A stretch of DNA of 64,000 nucleotides. Source: Luteolibacter ambystomatis (GTDB lineage Bacteria; Verrucomicrobiota; Verrucomicrobiia; Verrucomicrobiales; Akkermansiaceae). Shown here piece after piece: positions 34,731-43,574 of the stretch. The first letter of the stretch is position 1; every line of letters starts with the position of its first letter. A model generated the notes under the pieces. The model made no database searches and was not told the DNA's origin. It saw only the letters and a program-made list of their open reading frames with translations. Location of the stretch: assembly GCF_018137965.1 (NCBI RefSeq), contig NZ_CP073100.1, positions 620,001 to 684,000 of the forward strand, read 5' to 3'. Made by a program: the position numbers and the translations under genes.

Positions 34731-37652
34731 TCAAGGCCACGGCAGCTTGAAAAGAATCTCGGTGCCCTTGGCTGCTTCGCTGATGATCGCACAGGTGCCG
34801 TGAAGCGTGTTCGCGCGGTTTCGCATGTTGCCGAGCCCATCGCCGGTGAGCTTGTCGGTCTCGAAGCCCTGGCCATCGTCGAGGATGCGGATCGTGAGCA
34901 TCTGCGGCGCGGGATCGATTTCCACGGCGATCTCGGTGGCGCCCGCATGCTTGGTGGCATTGTTCACCGCCTCGCGGATCATCAGGAAAACCTGATGGCG
35001 GAAATCGGCGGGCAGGGGACGTGGTTCGATATGATCCGGCCACTCCAGTCGGCAGCGGATGCCCGCAGCCTGCAACAACTCGCCCACCTGTTCGGCGGTG
35101 TAGTCGAGAAAGCTGGCGAGGTTGTCATGGCGCGGATTGACCGCCCACACGATGCGGTCGAAGGAGGCGACCGCGTCACGCGAGGCTTCGGAAAGCTTCG
35201 CGAGATGCGGTGATGGATGTTCTCCGCTGGCGGAAAGCTCGGAGAGCAGCGAGATGCGGGTGAGGCTGGCCCCCACTTCATCGTGCATGTCGCGGGCGAT
35301 GCGCGTGCGCTCGCGTTCGAGTTCAGCCTGGCGTTTGGCGGCGAGCATTTCACGGCGGGCCTGGCGCAGTGAAAGCCACCGCGCCACCCATGCGGTGAGA
35401 CCGAGGCAAACCAGGCCGATGGAGATCTTGAAGGTGAGGGTCTGCCAGAAGAATGGACGCACCAGGATTTCGAGACGCGCGGGATGGAGACTGGTGACAC
35501 CGTCATTGTTCGCACCCATCACTTCCAAGGTGTAGCGGCCGGGGGCGAGGTGATTGTAGTTGGCCGTCCTTTCTTCACTGCTGTCCACCCAGTCGCGGTC
35601 CAATCCGTCCAGCCGGTGGAGAACGCGTGCATTCTCCGGAGCGGTGAAGGAATACACGCCGAGACCCGCCCGCAGGCTGTCCACGCCCGGTCCAATCTCC
35701 AGAGGACCGCGCGGTGATACGGCTGTTCCATTGACGATCACATCGGTGATGGCGACCGGCGGAGGCACGGTGTTCGTGCCGGTGGCGGCGGGATTCGCAA
35801 TCGCGATCCCTTTCCGTGTGGCGATCCAGATCCGGCCATCCGGGGCGGTGAAGTGGTTCGGCTGATAGCCGCTGTTGGCCTGCACGCTGGCAAGCGCCTC
35901 GCTGGCACCGAAGGCCTTGCAGGAAACATTCATCGCCCGGCCTTCCGCAACCGCGGTCAGTTGTTCGAAGTCACATGAGAATATCCCACGGTCGCTTGCG
36001 GCCCAGATGGTGCCGCGTTCGTCCAGCACCAGTTGGGAGATGACATCGTCCTTCAGCCCTTGCGCGCTCGTCACCGCGCCCGTCTTCCCATCCTTCAGGC
36101 GAAGCAGGCCCGCATTCACCCGCGAGATCCACAGCGCTCCATCCGGAGTGGCGAGCAAGGTGCGGACGCCACGTCCTTTCCCCGTCAGATCGTGCTTTTC
36201 GAAGCCCGTGGCCGGGAAGGAATACAGGGCACCATTGAGTTCGGCTACCCACAGCCTGCCGCTGGAATCCTCTGCCATGGAGGCGATTTCGGGACCGCCG
36301 GGGAAGGGATGCGAGGTGAGCGCGCCGTCTTTGAAATTCAGCATCGTCCGGCCGCGGGCGACCCACAGCGAACCATCGCGCGCTTCGAACAACGTCCGGA
36401 TGCGCTCGGTGGGATGGACCGGCGGCAGTGCGATGGCCTCGAATGTGCCCTCCTGGTGACGGAACAGCCGGCCTTCCTCGGTGCCGATCCAGACACTGCC
36501 GTCGGCGGTGGCGCACACGGTGGTGGCATTGCGGCCGGGCCAGGCGGTCCCGTCGGCGAAGGCTTTCCATCCGCCTTTGTCACGCCGGTAGAGTTCGCCA
36601 CCGGTTTGAAGTACGACCCATATCGTACCATCCGGCGTGCAGGTCATGGCCCTGGGGGTCTGTCCTCCCGGCAGGCCGGTTTCCGAAAGCATGGAGACGG
36701 CCCGCAGGCGCACGCGGTTGATGCCGCCGCCGCCCGTCGCGGCCCAGAGATTGCCCTCGCGGTCTTCCGCCAGCGACCAGATGTCCGGATTGGAAGTGGC
36801 CACACGGACGATATCCCGGCCGATGTTGACGAACAGCCCGTCGCCGAAGGTGCCGATCCAGACGCGCCCGGCCGTGTCCTCCAGCATGCAGGACACGCGG
36901 TCGCCCGGGCCGGCGGGCAGTTCCGAAATGCGCTTGAGCGCACTGTCCGCGGGCAGCCGGAACAAGGTTCCGTCCTGGATCAGCCAGATTCCGCCGCTCC
37001 GCGCGCCGCATGCCTGGCTATCCTTTGCCGACGGGAGCGCTTGTTCGTGAACGAAGGCATCATCCTGAAAGCGGGCGAGAACATCGGCACCTACCCCCCA
37101 TATGATGCCGGAGCCATCCTCGACGATATAGTTCGCGAAATCCGGAGCGAGGTCGCCTGTTGTTTTCGGTGGGGCGATCACGCCATCGTGGACGCGGAAT
37201 GCATGACCGTCGTTGTAGCCCAGCCAGATGTCTCCGGAGCGGCTTTCAAAAAAAGCCGTCATGTGGGCGAACCGCTCGCGACCGATGATGGAATAGAGGG
37301 CCACGTCGCCGCCCTCACGGCGGGCGGCCAGACCGCGGCTGGTGACCACCCACAACGTCCCATCCCTTGCAGACAAGACGCCACCCACGCCTTCTCCGGC
37401 ACTGGAGGCAGGACCCGTGGGCACCTGGGTGAGACGCTTGCCATCCAGCCGGGCCAGTCCGCGGTGGGTGGCGGCGAGGATCGAGCCATCCGCGTCCTGC
37501 GCGATGTTGCTCACGTCGTTGCTCGGCAAGCCATCGTCGGTTTGCCAGGAGTGCGCGATCCACGCTCTCGGCGCCTCCACGGCCCGTGCGCCAGACATCG
37601 CGGCGATGAGGGCGGCGATGCATGGGATGAGCGCGTGAAAGCGGCTGGGCAT
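34731..37652 (-). CDS. Sensor histidine kinase with periplasmic beta-propeller (Reg_prop/Y_Y_Y) domain
   Basis: The product has 973 residues. After a signal peptide (to ~ALIAAMSGARA), residues ~30-640 hold repeated propeller blades of the type DGSIWVGTEEGRLFR and GDGLFVNIGRD. Residues ~650-725 match a Y_Y_Y domain (NARVLHRLDGLDRDWVD, NYNHLAPGRYTLEV). One membrane span follows at ~735-760 (LTFKISIGLVCLGLTAWVA). The cytosolic part has a HisKA_3 motif with the phosphorylated His near residue 790 (RIARDMHDEVGASL) and an HATPase domain (REAVNNATKHA, DDGQGFETDKLTGDGLGNM). This is the layout of the periplasmic half of Bacteroidetes hybrid two-component sensors of glycans, but without fused receiver or AraC domains; the separate LuxR regulator replaces them. 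Confidence 0.93.
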   Translation of the reverse strand: MPSRFHALIPCIAALIAAMSGARAVEAPRAWIAHSWQTDDGLPSNDVSNIAQDADGSILAATHRGLARLDGKRLTQVPTGPASSAGEGVGGVLSARDGTLWVVTSRGLAARREGGDVALYSIIGRERFAHMTAFFESRSGDIWLGYNDGHAFRVHDGVIAPPKTTGDLAPDFANYIVEDGSGIIWGVGADVLARFQDDAFVHEQALPSAKDSQACGARSGGIWLIQDGTLFRLPADSALKRISELPAGPGDRVSCMLEDTAGRVWIGTFGDGLFVNIGRDIVRVATSNPDIWSLAEDREGNLWAATGGGGINRVRLRAVSMLSETGLPGGQTPRAMTCTPDGTIWVVLQTGGELYRRDKGGWKAFADGTAWPGRNATTVCATADGSVWIGTEEGRLFRHQEGTFEAIALPPVHPTERIRTLFEARDGSLWVARGRTMLNFKDGALTSHPFPGGPEIASMAEDSSGRLWVAELNGALYSFPATGFEKHDLTGKGRGVRTLLATPDGALWISRVNAGLLRLKDGKTGAVTSAQGLKDDVISQLVLDERGTIWAASDRGIFSCDFEQLTAVAEGRAMNVSCKAFGASEALASVQANSGYQPNHFTAPDGRIWIATRKGIAIANPAATGTNTVPPPVAITDVIVNGTAVSPRGPLEIGPGVDSLRAGLGVYSFTAPENARVLHRLDGLDRDWVDSSEERTANYNHLAPGRYTLEVMGANNDGVTSLHPARLEILVRPFFWQTLTFKISIGLVCLGLTAWVARWLSLRQARREMLAAKRQAELERERTRIARDMHDEVGASLTRISLLSELSASGEHPSPHLAKLSEASRDAVASFDRIVWAVNPRHDNLASFLDYTAEQVGELLQAAGIRCRLEWPDHIEPRPLPADFRHQVFLMIREAVNNATKHAGATEIAVEIDPAPQMLTIRILDDGQGFETDKLTGDGLGNMRNRANTLHGTCAIISEAAKGTEILFKLPWP

Positions 37653-37797
37653 GGAGCGCGGAGCAGGATGAGACCTCTCGGGAAGAGTCTCCGTACCGTC
37701 CCGGCGTTGTCAATGGAGCCACGCCCGGGCTGAGGGGTGGTCTCCACGAACCACGGAATTTCCCTTGGACGCCCGCAGGATTTCGGGCACGGTCCGC

Positions 37798-38182
37798 GCG
37801 CCGCTCCCCGGACGGCCGCAGTCGGGCGCAAGCCCGGTTGAGGAAAGTCCGGACACCATAGGGCAACGCGCCTCGTGAAAACGGGGGACGGAAGCGTCAA
37901 GGCTTCCGGACGGAAAGTGCAGCAGAGAACATACCGCCGATGGCCCGCAAGGGATCAGGTAAGGGTGAAACGGTGGGGTAAGAGCCCACCGCCCGAAGGG
38001 TAACCGACGGGGCACGGCAAACCCCGCGTGGTGCAAGACAGAACAGGGGAAGGGTAGCCCGCCCGCCAATCTCCGGGTATTAGTCGCATCCCGCGCAAGC
38101 GGGGTCCTGCGAAAACAGGAAGAGAAATGGCCGTCCAGTCCCTCCGGGGATGGACAGAATCCGGCTTACAGGGGGGCGGCAC
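37798..38182 (+). ncRNA. rnpB: RNase P RNA (bacterial type A)
   Basis: The conserved 5' element ttgaggaaagtccggacacc lies at 37838-37857, the core ggatcaggtaagggtgaaac near 37951, and the 3' element gacagaatccggcttaca at 38153-38170. The ends pair to form P1: gccgctcccc at 37800-37809 with ggggggcggc at 38171-38180. A T-run follows within ten bases (around 38187-38193), fitting a terminator. The RNA is the catalytic subunit that trims the 5' leader of tRNA precursors. The exact ends are uncertain by a few bases. Confidence 0.95.
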
Positions 38183-38289
38183 CTTCCTTTTTTGAGTCGT
38201 AACCGCCTCATTTTGAGAATTGGGGCCGTTTTTGTGACATCTTGGCCGAATTTGATACCAGAGAATGCTTCCTTTTTTGAAAAGTTAGG

Positions 38290-38487
38290 TGCATTGTATC
38301 ACCAACGAAAGGCGACAGCGAGCTTCGGTTAGCTGGAAACCTTTCCCGCATATTCCTTTGTGTCTGACGATGGCCTTCCGAGGTCGATCCGGGGGGAGCA
38401 AGCCCGGAAAGCCGCCGAAGACACTTTGGGGGGAATGTGATTTAACCAAGGGCCCGAATCCGAATGCTATCCCGGATTCGGGCCCTT
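38290..38487 (+). ncRNA. Candidate structured RNA of unknown class, with its own terminator
   Basis: Downstream of rnpB, a long imperfect hairpin spans 38349-38439. From outside in, catattcc (38349-38356) pairs with 38432-38439, gtgtct (38360-38365) with 38419-38424, ggc (38372-38374) with 38411-38413, and ttccg (38376-38380) with 38405-38409. An alternative stem, ccggg (38389-38393) with cccgg (38403-38407), would compete with the innermost pairing. A small hairpin agct...agct precedes it (~38321-38334). A 15-bp perfect terminator-like stem follows at once (38448-38487). There is no plausible ORF. It could be a 6S-like or other small RNA, or a riboswitch/attenuator for the gene at 38569. The 5' end is a guess. 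Confidence 0.5.
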
Positions 38488-38491
38488 GTGT
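38448..38491 (+). terminator. Terminator-like hairpin with 15-bp perfect stem
   Basis: aagggcccgaatccg (38448-38462) is exactly complementary to 38473-38487 across a ten-base loop, followed by gtgtttt. It ends the candidate structured RNA, 80 bp before the next gene. Confidence 0.75.
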
Positions 38492-38568
38492 TTTCCGTTC
38501 CTTGAGGAGGCTGGTGGGATGTGGAAAAATGTCTGAAATTGTATGATTTTGTGTCCGTATCTGCTCCG

Positions 38569-41043
38569 ATGATGTCTCGTTCATTGCTCTTGCCCCTATT
38601 GTTCGCCGGTTCCGTGTTCGCGGACCCCGATCCCGCCTCTGGCATCCATGTGCCGAAGGATTTCAAAATCGAACGGATCTACGAGGTGCCCGGAGGACAG
38701 GGTTCCTGGGTGGCCATCACCAAGGACGACAAGGGAAGGTTCATTTGCTCCGACCAATACGGCGGCCTTTATCGCGTGGAGGCGGGGGCTGCTCCGAAGG
38801 TGGAGAAGCTGGAGGTGAAAATCAGCGGTGCCCACGGCCTGTTGTGGTTCCAGGGAGTGCTCTATGTCTCCATCAATGAGGCGCCGATGAAGAGCGGCGT
38901 GTGGATGGTGAAGCCGCAGGGCGACCAGTTCTCCGAGCCGGTGCTGGTGAAGGAGTTCAAGGGACGTGGCGAGCACGGCCCGCACCAGATGGTGCCTTCT
39001 CCGGATGGGCAGTGGATCTACGTGACTTGCGGGAATTTCACCGACCTCCCCGGAATGGATGGTTATCAGCCGGCCAAAGTGTGGCAGGAAGACCAGTTGC
39101 TGACCCGCTGCACCGATCCGCGCGGCCATGATCCGAATCAAATGGCCCCCGGCGGCTGGATCGCCCGGTTCAAGCCGGATGGTGGCTCATGGGAGCTGTA
39201 CGCGAGCGGCTTCCGCAATACCTACGACATTGCTTTCAATGACCGTGGCGATCTCTTCGGCTACGACTCGGACATGGAGTGGGACTTCGGTACCCCGTGG
39301 TACCGCCCGACCCGCCTGTGCGAGATTCTTCCCGGCGGCGAATACGGCTGGCGCAACGGCAGCGGCAAGTGGCCGGTGGAGTATGAGGACAACTATGGTT
39401 CGCTTGTGGACTTCGGACCCGGCTCGCCCACCGGTGTCGTCGCGGGGCGTGGAGCGAAGTTTCCGGAGGCTTACCAGCGGGCTTTGTACACGCTGGATTG
39501 GACCTTCGCTACGGTGCGCGCCATCCATCTGGAACCACAGGGTACTTCCTACAAGGCAACCAGTGAGGAATTCATCACCGGCACCGGCCTGCCGTTCACG
39601 GACGCGGTGATCGGTGATGATGGAGCGATGTATCTGCTCACCGGCGGCCGCAAGACCGGCTCCGCGATGTGGAAGGTGACCTACACCGGCAGCGCGAGCA
39701 CCGCGCCGGTGAAGATCGGCCGTGAGGCGGACCCCTTGGCGGCGTTCAAGTCCGCGATCGACAAGCCCACTCCGGCCGCGATCAACTCGTTGTGGGAAAA
39801 GCTCGGCTCCAGCGAACGCACCGAGCGTTTCCTGGCGCGCACCGCTTTGGAGAAACTGCCGCCCGCATCATGGGCTCCACGTTTGGATGCCGAGAAGGAT
39901 GCGTGGCGCGTGATCGGAGCCTCGATCGGACTGGCCCGCGTTTCGACGAAGGAAGACCGCGCCCGCGCGCTGTCCGCCCTGGACCGCCTCGATTGGAGCA
40001 AGCTCTCCAGCCTCCAGCGCATCAACTGGCTCCGCGCCTGCGATCTGGAATTCATCCGTGGCGGCGAACCACAGGTGGAAGAGCGCCAGAAGGTGCTCGC
40101 GAAAATCGACAAGTCCTTCCCGACCGGGGATGAGATGGTGGACCGGGAACTGTGTCGCCTGCTGTGCTACCTCCAGGCACCGGGCATCGTCGGCCGCACT
40201 TTGACGGCGATGGATCTCGCCGGTCCGGGCAAGCCGCCGGCATGGACGGAAATCGCCGCCCGCAATTCCGGCTATGGCAAGCCGATTCTCGAGATGCTCA
40301 AGAACCTGCCGCCCGCGCAGGTGCTGCATTACGTCTATTGCCTCCGCGCGGTGAAGGGCCCGTGGGGTGCGGGCGAACGCGAGCGATTCTTCTCGTGGGT
40401 GGACCGTCTGGCCTCCGGCAGCGGCGGCGCGAGCTATGGCGGATTCGTGGCGGAACTGCGGAAGCAGGCACTCGCCAATGCAACTCCGGAAGAGCGTGTC
40501 AGGTTTGAAAAGCCCGCGCATGCCGCGGCCAATCCGATGGCGAACCTGCCTCCGGTGAAAGGTCCGGGCAAGGACTGGACCGTGGATGAAGTCGCGGCAC
40601 TTGCTGCCGGTGGCTTGTCCGGACGGGACAAGGAGAATGGCAGGAACATGTTCAAGGCCTCGCTTTGCGCCGCTTGTCACGCTTTCAATGGAGAAGGTGG
40701 TGACGTGGGTCCGGATCTCACCACGCTCGGCGGACGTTTCAAGCCGCGTGACATCGCGGATGCGATCATCAATCCCAGCGCGGTGGTTTCCGACCAGTTC
40801 GCCTACAGCACGATCACCAGGAAGGACGGCAGCTCGCTGTTCGGGCGGATGCTGAAGGAGGAGAATGGAAAGGTGATCGTCGGCACGAATCCCTTCGATA
40901 CCACCCAGACGGTGGAGGTGCCGAAGGATGAGATCACTTCGATGGAGCGTTCCAGCATCTCCCCGATGCCGGGTGCGCTGATCAACCGTCTGAATCCGGA
41001 CGAACTGAAGGATCTGCTGGCATTCCTGACTGGTGCGAAATAA
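38569..41043 (+). CDS. Secreted PVC-type dehydrogenase with beta-propeller, HEAT-like region and cytochrome c domain
   Basis: About 824 residues. The start at 38569 (MMSRSLLLPLLFAGSVFA) gives a signal peptide. Residues ~25-395 form a sugar-dehydrogenase-like propeller (VPGGQGSWVAITKDDKG, SGFRNTYDIAFNDRGDLFGYDSDMEWD, LPGGEYGWRNG). Residues ~400-640 are helical and repeat-like. Residues ~680-800 are a cytochrome c module with haem motif C700-A-A-C-H704 (GRNMFKASLCAACHAFNGEG, DVGPDLTTLGGRF), then the 'DIADAIINPSAVVSDQF' element usual in planctomycete and verrucomicrobial 'membrane-bound dehydrogenase/haem-binding' proteins. It likely oxidises a sugar or alcohol in the periplasm and passes electrons to haem. 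The substrate is unknown. It follows the structured RNA. Confidence 0.88.
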   Translation: MMSRSLLLPLLFAGSVFADPDPASGIHVPKDFKIERIYEVPGGQGSWVAITKDDKGRFICSDQYGGLYRVEAGAAPKVEKLEVKISGAHGLLWFQGVLYVSINEAPMKSGVWMVKPQGDQFSEPVLVKEFKGRGEHGPHQMVPSPDGQWIYVTCGNFTDLPGMDGYQPAKVWQEDQLLTRCTDPRGHDPNQMAPGGWIARFKPDGGSWELYASGFRNTYDIAFNDRGDLFGYDSDMEWDFGTPWYRPTRLCEILPGGEYGWRNGSGKWPVEYEDNYGSLVDFGPGSPTGVVAGRGAKFPEAYQRALYTLDWTFATVRAIHLEPQGTSYKATSEEFITGTGLPFTDAVIGDDGAMYLLTGGRKTGSAMWKVTYTGSASTAPVKIGREADPLAAFKSAIDKPTPAAINSLWEKLGSSERTERFLARTALEKLPPASWAPRLDAEKDAWRVIGASIGLARVSTKEDRARALSALDRLDWSKLSSLQRINWLRACDLEFIRGGEPQVEERQKVLAKIDKSFPTGDEMVDRELCRLLCYLQAPGIVGRTLTAMDLAGPGKPPAWTEIAARNSGYGKPILEMLKNLPPAQVLHYVYCLRAVKGPWGAGERERFFSWVDRLASGSGGASYGGFVAELRKQALANATPEERVRFEKPAHAAANPMANLPPVKGPGKDWTVDEVAALAAGGLSGRDKENGRNMFKASLCAACHAFNGEGGDVGPDLTTLGGRFKPRDIADAIINPSAVVSDQFAYSTITRKDGSSLFGRMLKEENGKVIVGTNPFDTTQTVEVPKDEITSMERSSISPMPGALINRLNPDELKDLLAFLTGAK

Positions 41044-41059
41044 TCGCGGGCCGGTTTCA

Positions 41060-41494
41060 TCAGGCTGCCTGGATGAGTGATCCGGTCGTGTGACGCGACC
41101 GGATCGTTTCCGCATCGACAGGCGCGGGATGGAGTGTTTCCACCAGGTGACGCAGTACTTCCGACTCCCACGCAAGCCGGGACAGGATGAGATCCGCCAT
41201 CCAGCCGCCTGCGGTATCAGTCAAACGAAGAAGCGGTTCCTCCATCCCGGTGGGCGGCAGCAGATAGGCCAGTGGCAGTTGGTCGGGCACGACCGCGAGT
41301 CCGCTGGCAACGTCGTGGAGTTCCATGCCTTCGGCGATGAAGAGACCGCATTGCACGGGCGTTTCTTCAAGCCTGCCGTAGCGATGCAGCCGGAGCCGGC
41401 AGGGGCCCAAGTGGATCAGGTGGTGAAGGAGGATGGCGGTCTGACGCTCGAACCGATGGCCGGTGTTGTAGTGGCGGAAGATGAGTCCTTTCAT
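41060..41494 (-). CDS. Hypothetical protein, last gene of a small glycan-type operon
   Basis: The product has 144 residues from the ATG at 41494 (MKGLIFRHYNTGHRFERQ); an ORF start six codons earlier is also possible. It has no signal peptide or membrane segment and is rich in Leu, His and Arg (TAILLHHLIHLGPCRLRLHRYG, GGWMADLILSRLAWESEVLRHLVE). I recognise no family. It follows the GT4 gene by 79 bp in the same direction. A perfect 10-bp inverted repeat at 41079-41105 lies within its last codons and may double as the terminator of the convergent dehydrogenase gene. Confidence 0.55.
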   Translation of the reverse strand: MKGLIFRHYNTGHRFERQTAILLHHLIHLGPCRLRLHRYGRLEETPVQCGLFIAEGMELHDVASGLAVVPDQLPLAYLLPPTGMEEPLLRLTDTAGGWMADLILSRLAWESEVLRHLVETLHPAPVDAETIRSRHTTGSLIQAA

Positions 41495-41573
41495 CGGTCG
41501 CAAGGGAAACACGTTCCGCGATCGCCCGCCCGCGCACCGTTGCGGGATGTGGATGGCGGATTGCGGGGCACGG

Positions 41574-42674
41574 TTAGCCCCGCCTGTTCGTCAGAATCGC
41601 CCGCAGCCGCTCGCCAAAAACCTCACTGGTGCGATCCTTGAGGAGCGCCCGACAGGAGGTGTGGAAATCCACGGCATCCATCGTACCAAATTCATCACAA
41701 CTCATCCGCGGCCACGCATCGCGCGCGCGTGCGATGGCGGCAGCCAGCGCGGTGATGTCGTCCGGCGGCACCAGCAGGGCGAGACCTGCGGCGCTCTCCG
41801 GAATGGCCCCCGCCGCGCAGGCCACCACCGGGGTTCCGCAGCGGAGTGATTCCAGCAGCGGCAGGCAGTAGGTTTCGTGCCGTGTGGCGAGTACCGTCAA
41901 ATCGGCCGAGGCATAGCGTTCCGCCAGGTCCAATCTGGAAGCCGGTGGTCCGGTGAAGCGGACCCGCTTTGTCAGTCCGGAGGCTGCGAGAAATTCCCGC
42001 ACCTGCGTCTCGTAGATGGCATTTGCGGACAGAGGATTGTGAACCACCTCCAGTTCCCAATCGCGGCAGCCGGATGTTTCGAGCAAATGCAATGCCCGGA
42101 CGATTTCCAACAGCCCTTTGTTCGCCACGAGGCGCCCCACATGGAGAAGCCGGAAGACTCCATCCGCGCGGCGGGCTGGGCGGGGAACCTCCGGCAGATC
42201 CACCGGAAGGGGCAGCGGGATATAGTCCGGTCGGGTGACTCCCATCGAGAGTGCCAGGTCCTTCGAATAGCCGGTGGCATGCAGCACGACATCGGCACGA
42301 TCCGCGATACGGAACTTGCGGCGCGAATGATCCACCCATCCTCGATCCGCCTCGGGTACCAGCGCGCGCGGTGTCAGTCCGTGGAAATAGACCATGCGGC
42401 GGGCTCCCCGTGGAATCCACGGCAGCAGGTTGAAAAGATCGTAGGACGCGCCGAAGTGGAACAGATGCACGTCCGTGTCCCGCCACCTTCTCCATTCGCG
42501 GAAGTGGGAACGGGCACCGTTCATCACACGGACTTCCGGTCGCTGGATGCTACTGCGGTCACAGTAAATCAGGCTTTCCGCACCACGGGCCAGCAGCGCC
42601 TCATGCATCGCCAGCACCGAGTGACCGGTGGCATCCTGCGGAGCCAACCAGCCGGTGTAGAGCGCCACCTTCAC
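41574..42674 (-). CDS. GT4-type glycosyltransferase
   Basis: The product has 366 residues. The GT-B fold is shown by MKVALYTGWLAPQDATGHSV at the N-terminus and, in the C-terminal domain, LLHVGRLVANKGLLEIVRAL, VRFTGPPASRLDLAERYASADL and the E-x7-E donor-binding motif ETYCLPLLE, then CGTPVVACAAGAIPE. It transfers a sugar from a nucleotide donor in the cytosol; the acceptor is unknown. Its start overlaps the stop of the upstream gene by four bases, so they are translationally coupled. Confidence 0.9.
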   Translation of the reverse strand: MKVALYTGWLAPQDATGHSVLAMHEALLARGAESLIYCDRSSIQRPEVRVMNGARSHFREWRRWRDTDVHLFHFGASYDLFNLLPWIPRGARRMVYFHGLTPRALVPEADRGWVDHSRRKFRIADRADVVLHATGYSKDLALSMGVTRPDYIPLPLPVDLPEVPRPARRADGVFRLLHVGRLVANKGLLEIVRALHLLETSGCRDWELEVVHNPLSANAIYETQVREFLAASGLTKRVRFTGPPASRLDLAERYASADLTVLATRHETYCLPLLESLRCGTPVVACAAGAIPESAAGLALLVPPDDITALAAAIARARDAWPRMSCDEFGTMDAVDFHTSCRALLKDRTSEVFGERLRAILTNRRG

Positions 42675-43477
42675 GCGGGTGCTCCGGCGAGCAGCGCGTC
42701 CACGGCCGGCAGGAAGTGCTCCCGGTAGGTGATCGCCCGGGTGATGGAACCTTCCTGCTTCAGGTGCTCCGCGCGCCAGTCGTAGCGGAGCACCCGTCCG
42801 CTGGCTTCCGGCTCCGGGAAAGCTCCGGAAGCCTCAGCGATCTCCTCCAGTGCGAGATGCTCGGGAGTGATCACCAGGAATTCCGGCCCGGCTTGCTCGC
42901 GCAGGTTGAGATAGATGTGGTCGCGGGCGTGGGTTTTGTGCGCGAGTTCTTCTCCGGTGAGGTGGTATTGGAAGCGGCGGTCGGCGAGAGCCTCCGGCAC
43001 ACGTTGGATTTCATAGCTCTCCGTTTCCGCCGGTTTCTGATAGACCAGCGGGATCTCGTAGAGGGTCGCCTCCGGCAGATCTTGCAACGCCCGCAGCACC
43101 ATTGGCCGGGTGATGTCGTGGACGGGATTGTAGAACTCGATCGCATCGCAGAAAACCTGGTCCGGTTGCAGGCGCGCCAATTCCCTGCGCAGATCTTCCG
43201 TCACCCGCGCGAAGAGCACGTCATCACGATCGAGCAGCGCGTCATAGAAGGAGGATTCGCTGTAGCCGAGATAGGTGGCTTTTTCGAGAAGGCCGATGCG
43301 TTCCAAGCCCTCGCGGGATTGTCGTTCGCGCTCCGGCCCGCCACCGTCCGTGATCACCACCACGTGCGGTTGATGACGTTGCAACAGCCCGTAGATGGCG
43401 AGCTCGTGGGCAGGGTGGCCGATGACGACGACGCGTTTCGCGCCTGATACGGAGAAAGGATCGGTGGGATGGGACAT
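42671..43477 (-). CDS. Degenerate PIG-L/LmbE-like protein coupled to a glycosyltransferase
   Basis: The product has 268 residues from the ATG at 43477 (MSHPTDPF). The beginning (KRVVVIGHPAHELAIYGLL ... VVVITDGGG) has the strand-helix-strand layout of PIG-L/LmbE sugar N-deacetylases, but their metal-binding HPDDE is HPAHE here, which replaces both aspartates. Further in, FCDAIEFYNPVHDITRP could supply His ligands. It may be a diverged deacetylase, an inactive relative, or only a look-alike. The four-base overlap with the GT4 gene implies a shared task, for example in surface glycan or glycoconjugate synthesis. Confidence 0.65.
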   Translation of the reverse strand: MSHPTDPFSVSGAKRVVVIGHPAHELAIYGLLQRHQPHVVVITDGGGPERERQSREGLERIGLLEKATYLGYSESSFYDALLDRDDVLFARVTEDLRRELARLQPDQVFCDAIEFYNPVHDITRPMVLRALQDLPEATLYEIPLVYQKPAETESYEIQRVPEALADRRFQYHLTGEELAHKTHARDHIYLNLREQAGPEFLVITPEHLALEEIAEASGAFPEPEASGRVLRYDWRAEHLKQEGSITRAITYREHFLPAVDALLAGAPA

Positions 43478-43574
43478 GATGCCGGAAGGGATTGGAAAAG
43501 CTGCCCCACCCTGCGGAATCCACCCCTCGCGGGCAAGACGGGAAGTGATGCGGGATTGGAACCTGCGGCCGGAG

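Noticed and set aside
36033..37733. + strand frame of about 566 codons opposite the histidine kinase
   Set aside because: The kinase has a full domain series on the minus strand.
38290..38487. tmRNA, SRP RNA or a common riboswitch as identity of the structured RNA
   Set aside because: None of their conserved cores (tag-peptide frame, ggaa tetraloop domain, or known aptamer motifs) could be found.
41090..41641. + strand frame of 183 codons after the haem dehydrogenase
   Set aside because: It overlaps the end of the GT4 gene and a more protein-like minus frame; its composition is shadow-like.
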